A DNA stretch of 64,000 nt from Bretschneidera sinensis (lineage: Eukaryota > Streptophyta > Magnoliopsida > Brassicales > Akaniaceae): assembly GCA_023935145.1 (NCBI GenBank), contig CM043705.1:24215290-24279289 (forward strand). The letters are read 5' to 3'. Positions 45,720 to 56,070 of the stretch are shown piece by piece. Under the pieces are notes generated by a model. That model was not told where the DNA came from. It ran no database searches and saw nothing but the letters and a program-made list of their open reading frames with translations. The position numbers were made by a program, and so were the translations under genes. The stretch's first letter is position 1, and every line of letters begins with the position of its first letter.

Positions 45720-46325
45720 TGTAATACCCATGTTCTTAAAGTAAGAGTAAAGAAGTAATTTGATAAATATGACATGGAGTTAAAATAATATACATATATG
45801 AAATATTTATTATTGAATAAAATAATTCTTTTGAAAAAAAAACTAGAAGCTTCCAAGAGTGAGTACAAAGAAAAAGAAAAAGAAAACGTTGGACGACACC
45901 TCGACATCAATATATTGTCAAGAAAACATGCAAATAGTGCATGTAAGAGACCACACTAGTACTAAAGCAGTGGTCGGCCAATTCGAGTAATAAAAACGGT
46001 TCTATTGTTTTATTTTATTATTTCTATCAAATTTTGTTTGGTTTTCTTTTTTCTTCAATTCAAATTACTCTATTTCTTTAAACACCTAGGGACTCAAAGA
46101 AAGGTTGAAAGATTAAAATTTTGAATAGGTTTACTTGAGAATTTTAAAGAGATTCGAGGGAAACTTTAAGAAAAACAAAAGGTAATAATGTGAATTTTAT
46201 TTTTTTGAAATTATGCATATATGAAATTACCCGAAATTTGATGTAGAAATTTAAAAGGGTATGAATTATGGAAGAATTGAAGAATAAATTAAAAATTTTA
46301 ATATAAATATTATTTCAGGTGTTGA
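45720..46325 (+). mobile_element. Tekay-type LTR 'A', 5' piece (inserted in the copia LTR)
   Basis: It starts TGTAATACCCATGTTCTTAA, which is inverted relative to the end of the element at 46326-53115. It continues to TTTCAGGTGTTGA, where that element was inserted. The rest of LTR A continues at 53121. No internal region belonging to A was found, so it is a solo or fragmentary LTR. Confidence 0.85.
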
Positions 46326-47059
46326 TGTAACGACCCATCCAGGGTTGGCCACCCTCAAGACGGTGTCATCACATTTTGAAAATCCTAGCACAACACATAT
46401 ATGCAACAATAAAAATAATACTAATAGAACTTTTTTACATTAATCCTCAACTCTTAACATGAGAGATACATCAATATGATATTAACTTAAATATAATATA
46501 CAACATAAAATACATGAATATTTACAAATAATTTTTTTTTATTTTCTCGCTAGTCTAAGGATGTTGACACGTACCTAGCTCATAGAAAAATGATTTCTTC
46601 TGAACCTCAACTCACCAAACTATTTGTCATGCCTACTACATGAAATCATTGTACAATGACGGGTGAGCTTCACAAGCCTAGTGAATTAAATTTACTAGAA
46701 GTACTCATTTGCATAAAAGGTCTTTCCATAATTAATCATTTATATCACATACAACTTGATACTAGCACTCTACTATCACTACACATGTCAAAAGATTCAT
46801 TCTCTATCAATCTCTTCTTCTTATTTATTTGTTCACCTTAAAACCATCAATTATCTATAACTTTCTTCGTAATGAGGTTCACATCATAAAATCTACAATT
46901 TAGATGGTTCTTATCACCATAACTGTCTCTCTGTGAGACTCATCCATCTATAAATAAATTCACAATAGCACACCACACATTAGCATTTCAATAATGCAAG
47001 CAATAATTAAAACAGATGCAATACATGAATTATTTTAATGGGAATGTCTTCCCACATGT

Positions 47060-47310
47060 CGACATGTTCTTATCTTAGATCGGTTGCCTTTCCTGTTCTT
47101 TCATTCTCATTTAGACTGACTGTTTTCCCGGTTCTTTCATTCTCATTAAGCCGGCTGCATTACCGTTTCTTTCATTTTCATTAGACCGGCTGCTTTCCCG
47201 ATTCTTTCATTTTCATTAGACCGGCTGCCATCCCGGTTCTTTCATTTTTATTAGACCGGTTGCCTTTTCGGTTCTTTCATTTTCATTAGACCAGTTGTTC
47301 TTTTCTTTTA
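47060..47310. repeat. ~38-bp tandem array in LTR B
   Basis: Units resemble GACCGGCTGCTTTCCCGGTT followed by CTTTCATTTTCATTA, repeated about six times. The same array, inverted, occurs at about 53535-53845 in LTR A, so it was part of the family LTR before the nested insertion. Confidence 0.9.
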
Positions 47311-48172
47311 TTTAATGCATATGCATATGAACAGTAATATATAAAAAACAAACATAAATTCAAATATTTAAATGGTCTATCATGATTTTTCTCAAATTAT
47401 AAAAAAAATTCCACTAATTTCCTCTCATCCCAAATCACATCAAATCATCCATTTAAGTTTGTCAAGATTCACTAAATGTCATTTCAAATTACATCAAATC
47501 ATCCATCAAAGCTTGTCAAGATTCACTAACTTTCATCTCCTCAAAATTCGTATCAAAACATCAACCATAGCTTATCAATAATTTATTTATCACCATTATT
47601 ATTAAATCAACTCATTATTCTAATAATATTTCTTCTTACTTAATAATTCTCTACGTGTCTAATATTCATATCATATCTATCAACCAAATCTGTATCTACC
47701 ACTAAAATATAAGCTAATAATTTAATTTAATATTATCACTAGATTTTTCATTTTTTTTATTTAGATTACCTAGGGTAAATCTAATTCACCACGTAGCACT
47801 TAAAGCTACCCATGGATCACCTCCTTGCCTTTCCCGTTCCTCTCAGAAATTTCCCCTGGTCGTAGATCCTCAACACCTGACATCATATTTATATTAAATT
47901 TATAATTTATTCTTCAATTTGTTATAAACCACACCCTTTGAGAATTCCCACTTTGACTTCTTAGGAAATTTTATGAATGCTAAAAATTCCAAAAATAAAC
48001 ACTATGTTATTACCTTATGTTTTTCTGACAGCTTCCTGTGATTCTCTATAAAATTCTATTGTAAACCCCTTAAAAAATTTGCTCTTTTAACCTTCTTTGG
48101 GTCCCTAAATGTTTAGAGAAAAACAAGAAATTGAAAGAGAGTATGTGAAATCTATAAATAGATTTCACATAA

Positions 48173-48175
<3 letters not shown>

Positions 48176-48203
<28 letters not shown>
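48176..48203. repeat. (AT)n microsatellite
   Basis: AT dinucleotide run inside the Tekay LTR. Confidence 0.9.
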
Positions 48204-48699
48204 CAAGCTTTGCTACACAAAAATCTCAGCAGCCTCAATTTACTTGCACCATCTGTCTTTAACCCCCTTACACATTCTCCACTGTCTCCACATTTCATGA
48301 AACGTGCAAGACTTGCAGAGTTCCATTTGAAACTTTGCATTCCTTTGCTTTGCTTGGCAGCAGGTGCTGCCACCTACCGCAACTTTTGTTGACTTTTTAT
48401 TTTTGAAAACTTTTATTTTTATTTTTTTTCTTTCTTCTTGCTGGGCCTGGACGTCCTGAATTATTATTGTTATTATTATTTTTCCTATTCTAGTTCTTTG
48501 GAACTACACCTCCACGGGTCTTTCTTTGAAAAGAATTATTTTATTCAATACTAAATCTTTCGTGTAAATAAATTATTTTTATTTCATGTCGTATTTATTA
48601 AATTACTTCTTTGCCGTTACTTTACGAATACGGGTATTACAAATCTACCTACCTTACAAAAATTTCGTTCCCGAAATTTCCTTACCTAACTCCAGAAAC

Positions 48700-49640
48700 A
48701 AATGTGAATAATATTTCTTCATAATTGTCTCACGCTTTCATGTAATCTTTTCAACATCATTATTCCGCCACAGAACTTAAACTAATGAAACTTCTTTATT
48801 ATACAAGACTTGTTCTTTTTGCTAAAAATCCTTACTGGTACTTGTATGTGCACCCAATCTTTCTGAATTTCTATAGCTTAGTTTGAAATATTATAATACT
48901 CATCAGGTAAATACTTTCTTAAAAGTGAAACATGAAATACATTATATAAATTTTTTTAATTCTGGAGGCAATTCCAGCTACTCACAACTAGCCCAACTTC
49001 CTCAACAACATCATAGGGCCCCACATACCTTGGATTCAACTTTCTTTTCCTGTTTAAATCTCATTACACCCTTTTATTGAGATATTTTTCAATACACCCA
49101 ATCACCTACTTAAGACTCAAGAAGTCTACTCTGGGCTGCTTTACAGCTCTCTCTAACAAATTTGATCCTCTCAATTGTTAACTCAATAATTGATGGACCA
49201 GATATATTTCTCTCTCCCATTTCTTCCCAACATAAAAGAATTCTACACCTCCGACCGTACAATGCCTGAATCGGTGCCATCCCAATATTAGTTTATTACT
49301 GATTATTATCAGCAATTTCAATTGATGGCATGTAATCATCCTAACTTACTGAGAAACTCATCACCTTTGCCCTGAATATATCTTCTAGTACCCTAATAAT
49401 TCTTTCTATCAGCTACATCCCTCGCTACATCCCTCTTCAATCTTGATCATCATAAAATTCTATCTCAATTCTGTATACATCTTATTGTTACTTAATTGCA
49501 TCAAATCTACATCATTATGTGCCTCCCTCTTTATCTCTTTTCTCAACTCCGCATTATTAGGAACACTATTTCTATCCAGGTTACCATCATTTCAAATTTT
49601 GAACTTATAATGCTTTCTAGTAAGCACTCAATGCTTAATC
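48700..49640 (-). pseudogene. Tekay integrase remnant, C-terminal side
   Basis: On the minus strand pieces read NIGMAPIQALYGRRC, then LCWEEMGERNISGP, IKFVRESCKAAQSRL, KGVMRF and KYVGPYDVVEEVG, the usual order at the end of Tekay/Del integrase including the GPY module. The integrase core expected between these and the RNase H at 49660 is largely missing: only about 330 bp separate them. Many stops are present. Confidence 0.8.
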
Positions 49641-49658
49641 TTTTCTATCTCTTCATCT

Positions 49659-50804
49659 CTACCTTGCATCTCTAAAAAAATTTACTATGGATGACTGTAC
49701 AACTATATTCTTTATCCATGATCCTCTACCACTGTTATTCAACTTCATTCTTATATCTTTTAAATCTATCATCAATTTCACATCAGGACTTCCAATAGTA
49801 GTTAAATTTCTTATAGACTTTCTATTCAATGCATTAGCTATCACCTTTGCATTTTCTAGATGAGAGTGAATTGTACAATCATCATTACTTATCAACTCCA
49901 TCCACCATCTCTGCCTCAAATTCAAGTCCCTCTGGGTAGGTAAGTATGTCAAACTCTTATAACCCATGAATATCTTACAAGTGGCTCCATACAGATGATG
50001 TCTCCCATCTTTAAAGTAATCACTATGGCAGCCAACTCTAAGTCATGAGTAGGGTAATTTCTATCATGAATCTTCAATTGCATAGAAGTATGGCCCATAA
50101 CTTTCCTATGTTACACATATCCCAATCATTATTGTGATATATCACTATACATAACAAATCCTTCATCACCAAAAGGAAACACCAATACTGGAGCTATAGT
50201 TAATTTCTCCTTTAGTAATTGGAAAATTTTTCTCATACTTCCCTTACCATATATATCTTACCTCTTCCCTGGTCAGTCTATTTAACAGTGTTACAATGAT
50301 AGAAAAAATTCTGAAAGAATCTTCTATAATAACCAACTAACCTCAAGAAGATTCTAATCTCAGTCACATTAGTTGGTCTCCCCCAACTTAACATTGCCTC
50401 TACCTTTTGTAGATCATGTGTTATGCCATTTTCCGATATTATATGTTCCAAGAAAGTTATTTCCTTCAGCCAACACGAACACTTAGAAAACGTTGCATAT
50501 AATTTCTCTCTCCTCAGAATCTCCAACACACTGTCTAATGTTTCATATGTTGTTCTTCCTTCTTAGAATATATCAGAATGTCATTACTGAACACAACCAC
50601 AAGATTATCAAGAAATGGTTCAAACATTTTATTCATCAAGTCCATGAATGTGTCTGGATCATTAGTCAGCCCAAATGACATCACAATAAACTTACGACCA
50701 TAATGTGTCCTAAAAGTAGTCTTAGGTTCGTCTCCCTTCTCTATTCTCAATTGGTTATAACCTAATCTTAGGTTTATCTTAACAAACCCTCTCACTCCTT
50801 TCAC
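49659..50804 (-). pseudogene. Tekay reverse transcriptase and RNase H
   Basis: RT at 50535-50804: FVKINLRLGYNQLRIEKGDE, KTTFRTHYGRKFIVMSFGLT and the active-site region LVVVFSNDILIYSK, where the expected second-last Asp position is disrupted (FSNDI). It continues at 50278-50529 with KLYATFSKCSCWLKEITFLE, then VGYYRRFFQNF. RNase H traces lie at 49659-49967: KSLTYLPTQRDLNLRQRWWM and ANALNRKS. Stops and frame changes between the pieces show that it is inactive. Confidence 0.9.
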
Positions 50805-51363
50805 TGCTCAAAAAATTTATTTATCCTGAAAAAAATGTATTTGTTCTTATTCAACTATTTGTAGTCTATACCTAATCTCATCGTTCTATCTTCCTCCTTC
50901 ATGAACAACACAGGGGCTCCCCAATTACATTAAGTCCGATAAATTGTTTATCCAAAAATTCTTAAAATGGTACGTTCAAATCTCTTAACCCAGTGGGTGT
51001 CACTCTGTAGGGTGATATTAAATATATGTGATGATCTTGGTATCACATCAATAGAGAATTTAATCTCCTTACTTGGAGGCAACCTAGAAAATTCATCAAG
51101 AATTACATTAGAATAATCTTTCACCATTAAAATTTATTCTAACTTCCTATTTTTTTTTAAAATCTATTATGTATGTCAAATACTCCTCACAACCCTTCTT
51201 CAACCATCTTCTAGTAGTCAGAGTAAAAAAAAAATGAGATGGTTCGAGAGTATTGTATGCTCTCTCTGAAATTAAACTCTTCTTGTCCATATCTTAAACA
51301 CTACCTTCTTTCTGGAACAATCAACCCAAGCATAATACGTCGACAACCAATTCATTCTTAAAA

Positions 51364-51639
51364 TTATATTATATTCAATGATAATAAATCAGCTTCAGAT
51401 TCTCTATCACTAATACGAATCACACAACCCTTGTAAACATTTATGATTATCACTCTATCTCTAGTGGAAACTTCAACAAGAATATTTTGCATCCAAGGAC
51501 TAATACATACTTCAATAAACTTCATATGAACACTTGATGCAAATGAATGGGTTGCATCAAGATCAACCAACATGAAATGTCCACCTTTTCTATATACAAA
51601 GCACCTCAAATTTTGACAATTTTGGGATAAATTTCTCAT
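51364..51639 (-). pseudogene. Tekay protease
   Basis: A retropepsin-like piece: FMLVDLDATHSFASSVHMKF corresponds to '.LIDSGATHSFIS..F', with the catalytic DSG changed to DLD. It lies between gag and RT in the usual place. Confidence 0.8.
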
Positions 51640-51659
51640 CTGAATATATCTATAACAAA

Positions 51660-52817
51660 CTTTTGTCTCTCAATCATACATCAGATTACCGCTTCCCCTT
51701 GGTGGCATACTTAATTCCTCTGCCATGACTCTCAGTTCTCATAAACTGTCTCCCAAATCTAAGGGTCTCACCGATATTAATCTAAGCTACACAAGCAATA
51801 GATCATGTTTGCCTCTGACTCTGTACTTCAGTTCCCTATGATAAGGAACACCTTCTTTGGGTGGTCTCCCACCCTGCATGTTCATATTGGTACCACCTCT
51901 GGGTTCTTCAAATCTAGACTTCTTCCGACAATTCCTCCTTCCTCTAATTTCCATCACATCCTTCTCAATCTGAAGTGTTATATCCACCAATCTGACATAA
52001 TTCAAGTGCCTCATGTAAGATAGTTTCTATTAAATCTTAAAACATAGTTCATCTATGAACCTCTTATACTTCCTCTCCTTTAAGTCGACCATTTTCGGTA
52101 CAACCATTAATAAGACTATACGGAGCCACAATCAACACATTTACCCCAAATAAATAAATTTCTATCTTGTTGAGCTCTAAATGTCTAAAGAAAGTATTTA
52201 TCAAGAAAATCTTCTTTAAACCTATTTCAAGTTAAGAGTCTATCAATATCTGCACTTACCATGGGAATAATATCCTCCCACCATTCTAGGGCCTTTCTCT
52301 CCAACTTAAACGTAGCAAGGACGACCCTCTGCCTGACAGTTATTGGTAAAATACTAAATAAATCTCTCTACCTGTTTCTCCCAAACTCAGGTTTAAAAAG
52401 GATTCACAGATCCTTTAAACATTAAGGAATTTGGCTTAATATATCTCCCTATATCTCATGCATAAACTCACTTTTCCACTTTTTTAACATTTATCATTAC
52501 TGAATTTACAACAGTCTTAGGCAGTGCTCTAGCATGTTCATCAAGTTTATCTATAAGCTATCAATTCTATCATCTGTTACCTTCACTTCTTAATAGCATG
52601 TGCAAGAGCTTATCTTAGCTCATCTTTTTCAACTTTAGATTCACTCATACCTTTACTAATATCAATTATATTACTAAAATAAATCATACTATCAACAAGT
52701 TTCCTTCTAGGAACCACAGATTCAAACTCAACCTCGATTTGTCAAAAATATTGGAGACCAACCACGCCTTCTCAAATCAACAACTCTAACTCTAATTCTA
52801 GTGCGTCCACGTGTCAT
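51660..52817 (-). pseudogene. Tekay gag
   Basis: The likely start ATG is at 52815-52817 (MTRGRTRIRVRVV), as often seen in this lineage. The remainder is heavily mutated. The basic C-terminal stretch at 51787-52014 contains KKSRFEEPRGGTNMNMQGG, which resembles the region just before the zinc knuckle. No intact capsid domain or CCHC motif could be read. Confidence 0.65.
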
Positions 52818-52849
52818 CCTCAGACTATTCATTAAAATATAATTTATTT

Positions 52850-53115
52850 GAAACTTTGCATTCCTTTGCTTTGCTTGGCAGCAGGTGCTGCCACCCGCTG
52901 CCAACTTTTGTTGACCTTTTTTTGAAATTTTTATTTTTATTTTTTTCTTCCTTTTTTCTTTCTTCTTGATTGACTTGGACCTCTAGAATTATTATTTTTT
53001 TCAAAAGAATTATTTTATTCAATACTAAATCTTTCGCGCAAATAAATTATTTTCATTTCATGTCATATTTATTAAATTACTTCTTTGCCCTTACTTTACA
53101 AACATGGGTATTATA
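52850..53115 (-). repeat. Truncated 5' LTR of element B
   Basis: Matches 48365-48641 closely (TTTGCTTTGCTTGGCAGCAG, then TTGCCCTTACTTTACAAACA) and ends at the GTTGA target copy. About 2 kb of the expected LTR, including its inner end, is missing. Confidence 0.88.
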
Positions 53116-53120
53116 GTTGA

Positions 53121-54286
53121 TATTCAGCAATCGGGTGAAATTGGAAAGAAGCAGGAAAGGCAAGGAGGTGATCCATAGGTAGTTTAAAGTGCTACATGAT
53201 GAGTTAGATTTACTTTTAGTAATCGAGATAACTATGAAATATAAAGTAATAATATTTGAATTAATTATTAAACTACAATGATTGGATGAAATTTGAATTA
53301 TATGAATAACTGATATTTTAAAATTTTATTATATGAGAAGTAATATTATTGAAATAATGAGTTGATGAAATATATAATGAAATGATAAATGAAATTCTTG
53401 ACAAGATATGATTGATAATTTGATATGATATATGAGGAGATAATTTAATGAATATAATAAAAATAATAATTTTGAGAAAGAGCTGGATAGCTAAATTGAA
53501 TGCTTGAATGTATGTTTGTTTTCATATTATTGCTCATATGCATAAAATAAAAGACCAGGAAGGCAGTTGGTCCGTTTGTTTTCATATTATTGCTTATATG
53601 CATAAAATAAAACACTGGAAGGCAACCGATCTAGCTGAAAATAAAAGAAACGGGAAGGCAGTCAGTTTAACTAAAAATAAAAGAACCGAGAAGGCAGTCA
53701 GTCTAGCTGAAAATAAAAGAATCGAGAAAGCAGCCAGTCTAGCTGAAAATAAAAGACAGGGAAGGCAGCTGGTCCAGCTAAAAATAAAAGAATCGAGAAG
53801 GTAAAAATAAAAGAACCAGGAAGGCAGTCGGTCTAGTTGAAACATGTCGACATGTGGGAAGACGTTCTAGATGATAATATGAAATGATTTGATGAGAAAG
53901 AAAGAAAGATAATTTAAATTCAAGCATTGCATTTGTTTTAATTATTGATTGAGATGCTAAAGCATCAGTCTTGATTGTGATATGATTGATAGAAAAATGA
54001 GTCTTACAGAGAGACAGATATGATGAGAAAGAAATATGACAGTGTGATATGATAAAAATTGATTTGCTTAATTGATTATATGATGTAAACCTCATAACAA
54101 GGTAAATAATGATGTTGAATTGATAATCTTAGATGATTAAATATATGAGAAGAAAAATTGATATGTTTGATGATTAATTTAAGAAGAGATTGATACATGG
54201 TTGGAATTATAATATGAGTAGTGATAATAAAATGCTATTATTGAATTATATGAGATAATAGATGAATGAATAATGGAAGATGATTT
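53121..54286 (+). mobile_element. Tekay-type LTR 'A', 3' piece
   Basis: Continues from 46325 and is an inverted match to 47880-46715 of LTR B: AAAGGCAAGGAGGTGATCCA, the ~38-bp array (53535-53845), ACATGTCGACATGTGGGAAG and TCTTACAGAGAGACAG. It lacks about 390 bp of the expected LTR end, including GGGTCGTTACA; at about 54287 the interrupted copia LTR resumes. Confidence 0.85.
53535..53845. repeat. ~38-bp tandem array in LTR A
   Basis: Units such as AAAGAATCGAGAAAGCAGCC, then AGTCTAGCTGAAAATA, about eight copies; inverted equivalent of 47060-47310. The open frames here (53508-53804 plus, 53594-53845 minus) are repeat artefacts. Confidence 0.9.
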
Positions 54287-54392
54287 GAATGAATCCACTA
54301 TAAATATTTGTGTCCCTCTTTCTATCTCTTTGTTAATTTTTTATTGCTTATTGTTGTACTAATCGTTTTTTTAATCATTATATTTCCTAACA
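54287..54392 (+). repeat. Copia LTR of the composite element, 3' piece
   Basis: Resumes with GAATCCACTATAAATATTTG, which follows the GTGGACCTAGGCTCAT break at 45719 in the way usual for copia LTRs. It ends TATTTCCTAACA at 54392. A primer-binding site (TTGGTATTAAAGC, 54394-54406) follows. Confidence 0.75.
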
Positions 54393-54393
54393 A

Positions 54394-54454
54394 TTGGTAT
54401 TAAAGCTAAGGTCACGGGTTCGATATCCAACGGTGTAATTGCTGAGGGGGAGAT
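54394..54454 (+). other. TRIM-like internal segment: PBS, B-box-like motif and polypurine tract
   Basis: Only about 60 bp between two LTR edges. It holds TTGGTATTAAAGC (PBS, two changes), GTCACGGGTTCGATATCC, which resembles a tRNA B box (GGTTCGANNCC), and GAGGGGGAGATTG (polypurine tract). Such a minimal interior is characteristic of TRIM elements. Confidence 0.7.
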
Positions 54455-54620
54455 TGTTGAACTAAGTGTTGGCAGCAATTGTCCTGTTGTGAAGGCCCAG
54501 GTAGGGCCAAGTTACAGTCGAAACGTGGTGATTGTGTTGTTGTGTGGTTTAAGTGATTTGAGTTGCACTCTAGCTATCAGTTATAGCTTTTGACGCAATG
54601 GTAAGCGCTCGATTCCGACA
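54455..54620 (+). repeat. Right TRIM LTR (166 bp)
   Basis: Starts TGTTGAACTAAGTGTTGGCA and ends TCGATTCCGACA, homologous to 41702-41859. Its last part has GACGCAATGGTAAGCGCTCG, similar to a tRNA A box (TGGCNNAGTGG). Confidence 0.82.
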
Positions 54621-54834
54621 AAATAATTCTTTCTTTTATATGTAGGGGCCTCTCTTTTCCTTCTCTTTTTCTAGAATTGCAAAAAATAGAATGCCAAGCC
54701 TAATGTAAACCCTTTTATTAAAAACATTCTGGGAAATGGGCAGAAAACTCATTTTTGATTTGACGATTGGAATCATGTAGTATCTCTTCTAAATCACTAT
54801 AGTTTTGGGATCAAATGAAAAAGAAAATTCATTT

Positions 54835-55060
54835 TATTTTTAAATAAATTGAAAAAAAAATTGATTTTGAAATGAATTTTTATGTTTGGTTTTCTTATGT
54901 TAAATTGTAGGATTCACTTGAATCCTCATCATGTTTAAAATGTTTAGAATAAATGAAGAATTCAAAAAAGGATGGAGAGGAAGCATGGAGAGGGAGAGAG
55001 GAGAAGAGTATTTTGGTTAACATAATTTTTTAAATAAATTAGAAAAACATACCTGAGGTT
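54835..55060. repeat. Third copy of the MITE-like repeat (partial)
   Basis: Shares TTTTTATGTTTGGTTTTCTT, GATTCACTTGAATCC, AAAATGTTTAGAATAAATGA, AGAATTCAAAAAAGGA and the purine-rich GAGAGGGAGAGAGG block with 3165-3370 and 60480-60680. The right half is missing. Confidence 0.65.
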
Positions 55061-55816
55061 AGAGTTAATTTTAAAAATGTGCGTGTGATACAAGAAATTA
55101 CACAAACGATGACAAATATTTCAAGTTGACCTAATGAATGCTCTCTCTCTTATACCCCTCTCTCATACAATCTATATAACCCTAAGCTGAAATCCCCAAT
55201 TTGCGAACCCTAAGTTCCCTGATTTCATAGCCTAGCCTCACTCCAACATTGAAATCATTTAGGGTTTGATTTACTCAGTACAAATTTAATTTCTATTCTC
55301 AGTTTGCTTACGGAGATTGTATCAATCACATGATGTTGCTTTTACATATAATACAAATATATCTCAACGAAGATTCAAGTAGATTAAACCATGAAGTGAA
55401 TTTGAGGATTGATGTTGTTGTAAAACGATATCATTAGCAATTCAAATAAATTGGCAAATAAGATTCAAGTAATTTATGGAAGGGTATTGATTTTACCAGC
55501 TTGTGCGCACAACTCCAAAAGTGCACACAAGTTTTACACGGTCCTATTTAGTTGCTCCTTAGGATTTGTATCCTTTTAATTTTTTTTTGAAACATTATTC
55601 TTTTCTTCTTATGATTTTCTTGCTTGATTTCTTCTTTATTGCCCCGAAAATGGAGGCTAGTCTTGAAAAAAATTTCTTCTTGCTTTTCACAACCTAAAAA
55701 TGACTAAGTCTTACAATTTATTTTTTCATTTCAATTGGAAATCTTATGGGTCTTTGGAAAAAAAATTCCCTGCTTCTTTTGGTCCAAAAATTTGCATGGG
55801 TCTTCAACAATTTGAT

Positions 55817-56070
55817 AGTGTGAAATATTATCAATGAGCGACCCTCAATGATAATATTTTTACACTCAGTATTAAGTTCATGAAAAATTTAAAAATAATT
55901 TTTGGTTTTTTTCAATTGAAATATATTATTACAGAAAGATTTAAATCCCTTGATGTTAAAATTTATTTTAATTTAATTATTAATTACTATAACTACTATC
56001 ACCGAGGGAACTTATATTATCACCGAGGGAACTAAATCCATTGGTGATAATATAACCCTAGATACCACGC
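55817..56070. repeat. Palindrome and direct repeats resembling a DNA-transposon end
   Basis: 55817-55866 is an imperfect palindrome: AGTGTGAAATATTATCAATG faces its inverted partner ending ATGATAATATTTTTACACT. At about 55998-56035 TATCACCGAGGGAACT occurs twice about 22 bp apart, and TTGGTGATAATATAACCC follows. The pattern suggests terminal or sub-terminal repeats of an unassigned transposon. Confidence 0.4.

Larger units (their letters stand above)
46326..48641 (-). repeat. Tekay-type 3' LTR of element B
   Basis: In element sense it starts TGTAATACCCGTATTCGTAA and ends GGATGGGTCGTTACA. It contains a ~38-bp tandem array (47060-47310), an (AT)n run at 48176-48203 and a TATA-rich zone. It shares its outer 265 bp with 52850-53115 and is an inverted match to LTR A (45720-46325 and 53121-54286). 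Confidence 0.92.
46326..53115 (-). mobile_element. Tekay/Del-type Ty3/gypsy element 'B', inserted in LTR A
   Basis: Perfect target duplication GTTGA at 46321-46325 and 53116-53120. The plus-strand left edge is TGTAACGACCC; the right edge is GGGTATTATA, where the expected CA has become TA. The coding order on the minus strand, from high to low coordinates, is gag, protease, RT, RNase H, integrase C-terminus. The 3' LTR (46326-48641) is complete at 2.3 kb, but the 5' LTR is reduced to its outer ~265 bp (about 52850-53115), directly joined to sequence just upstream of gag, so the primer-binding site is deleted. Confidence 0.93.
41702..54620 (+). mobile_element. Composite TRIM/copia element with later nested insertions
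   Basis: The outer ends are two short homologous LTRs (41702-41859 and 54455-54620) with TGTTG...CA termini, flanked by ATATA and AAATA. After the left LTR comes a primer-binding site, then copia leader and gag sequence (to about 44300), a polypurine tract and a long copia LTR starting at 44576. That copia LTR, interrupted by gypsy DNA, ends at 54392 in CCTAACA. It is followed by another primer-binding site, about 48 bp of TRIM-like internal sequence with a GAGGGGGAGATTG polypurine tract, and the right TRIM LTR. Both transitions between TRIM and copia sequence fall at the shared LTR-end/PBS junction (CCTAACAATTGGT). Confidence 0.72.

Noticed and set aside
53508..53845. Repeat proteins on both strands
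   Set aside because: Open frames arise from the 38-bp array in a Tekay LTR.
54400..54440. A complete tRNA gene
   Set aside because: Only a B-box-like motif is present and no acceptor or anticodon stems can be paired; treated as a TRIM feature.
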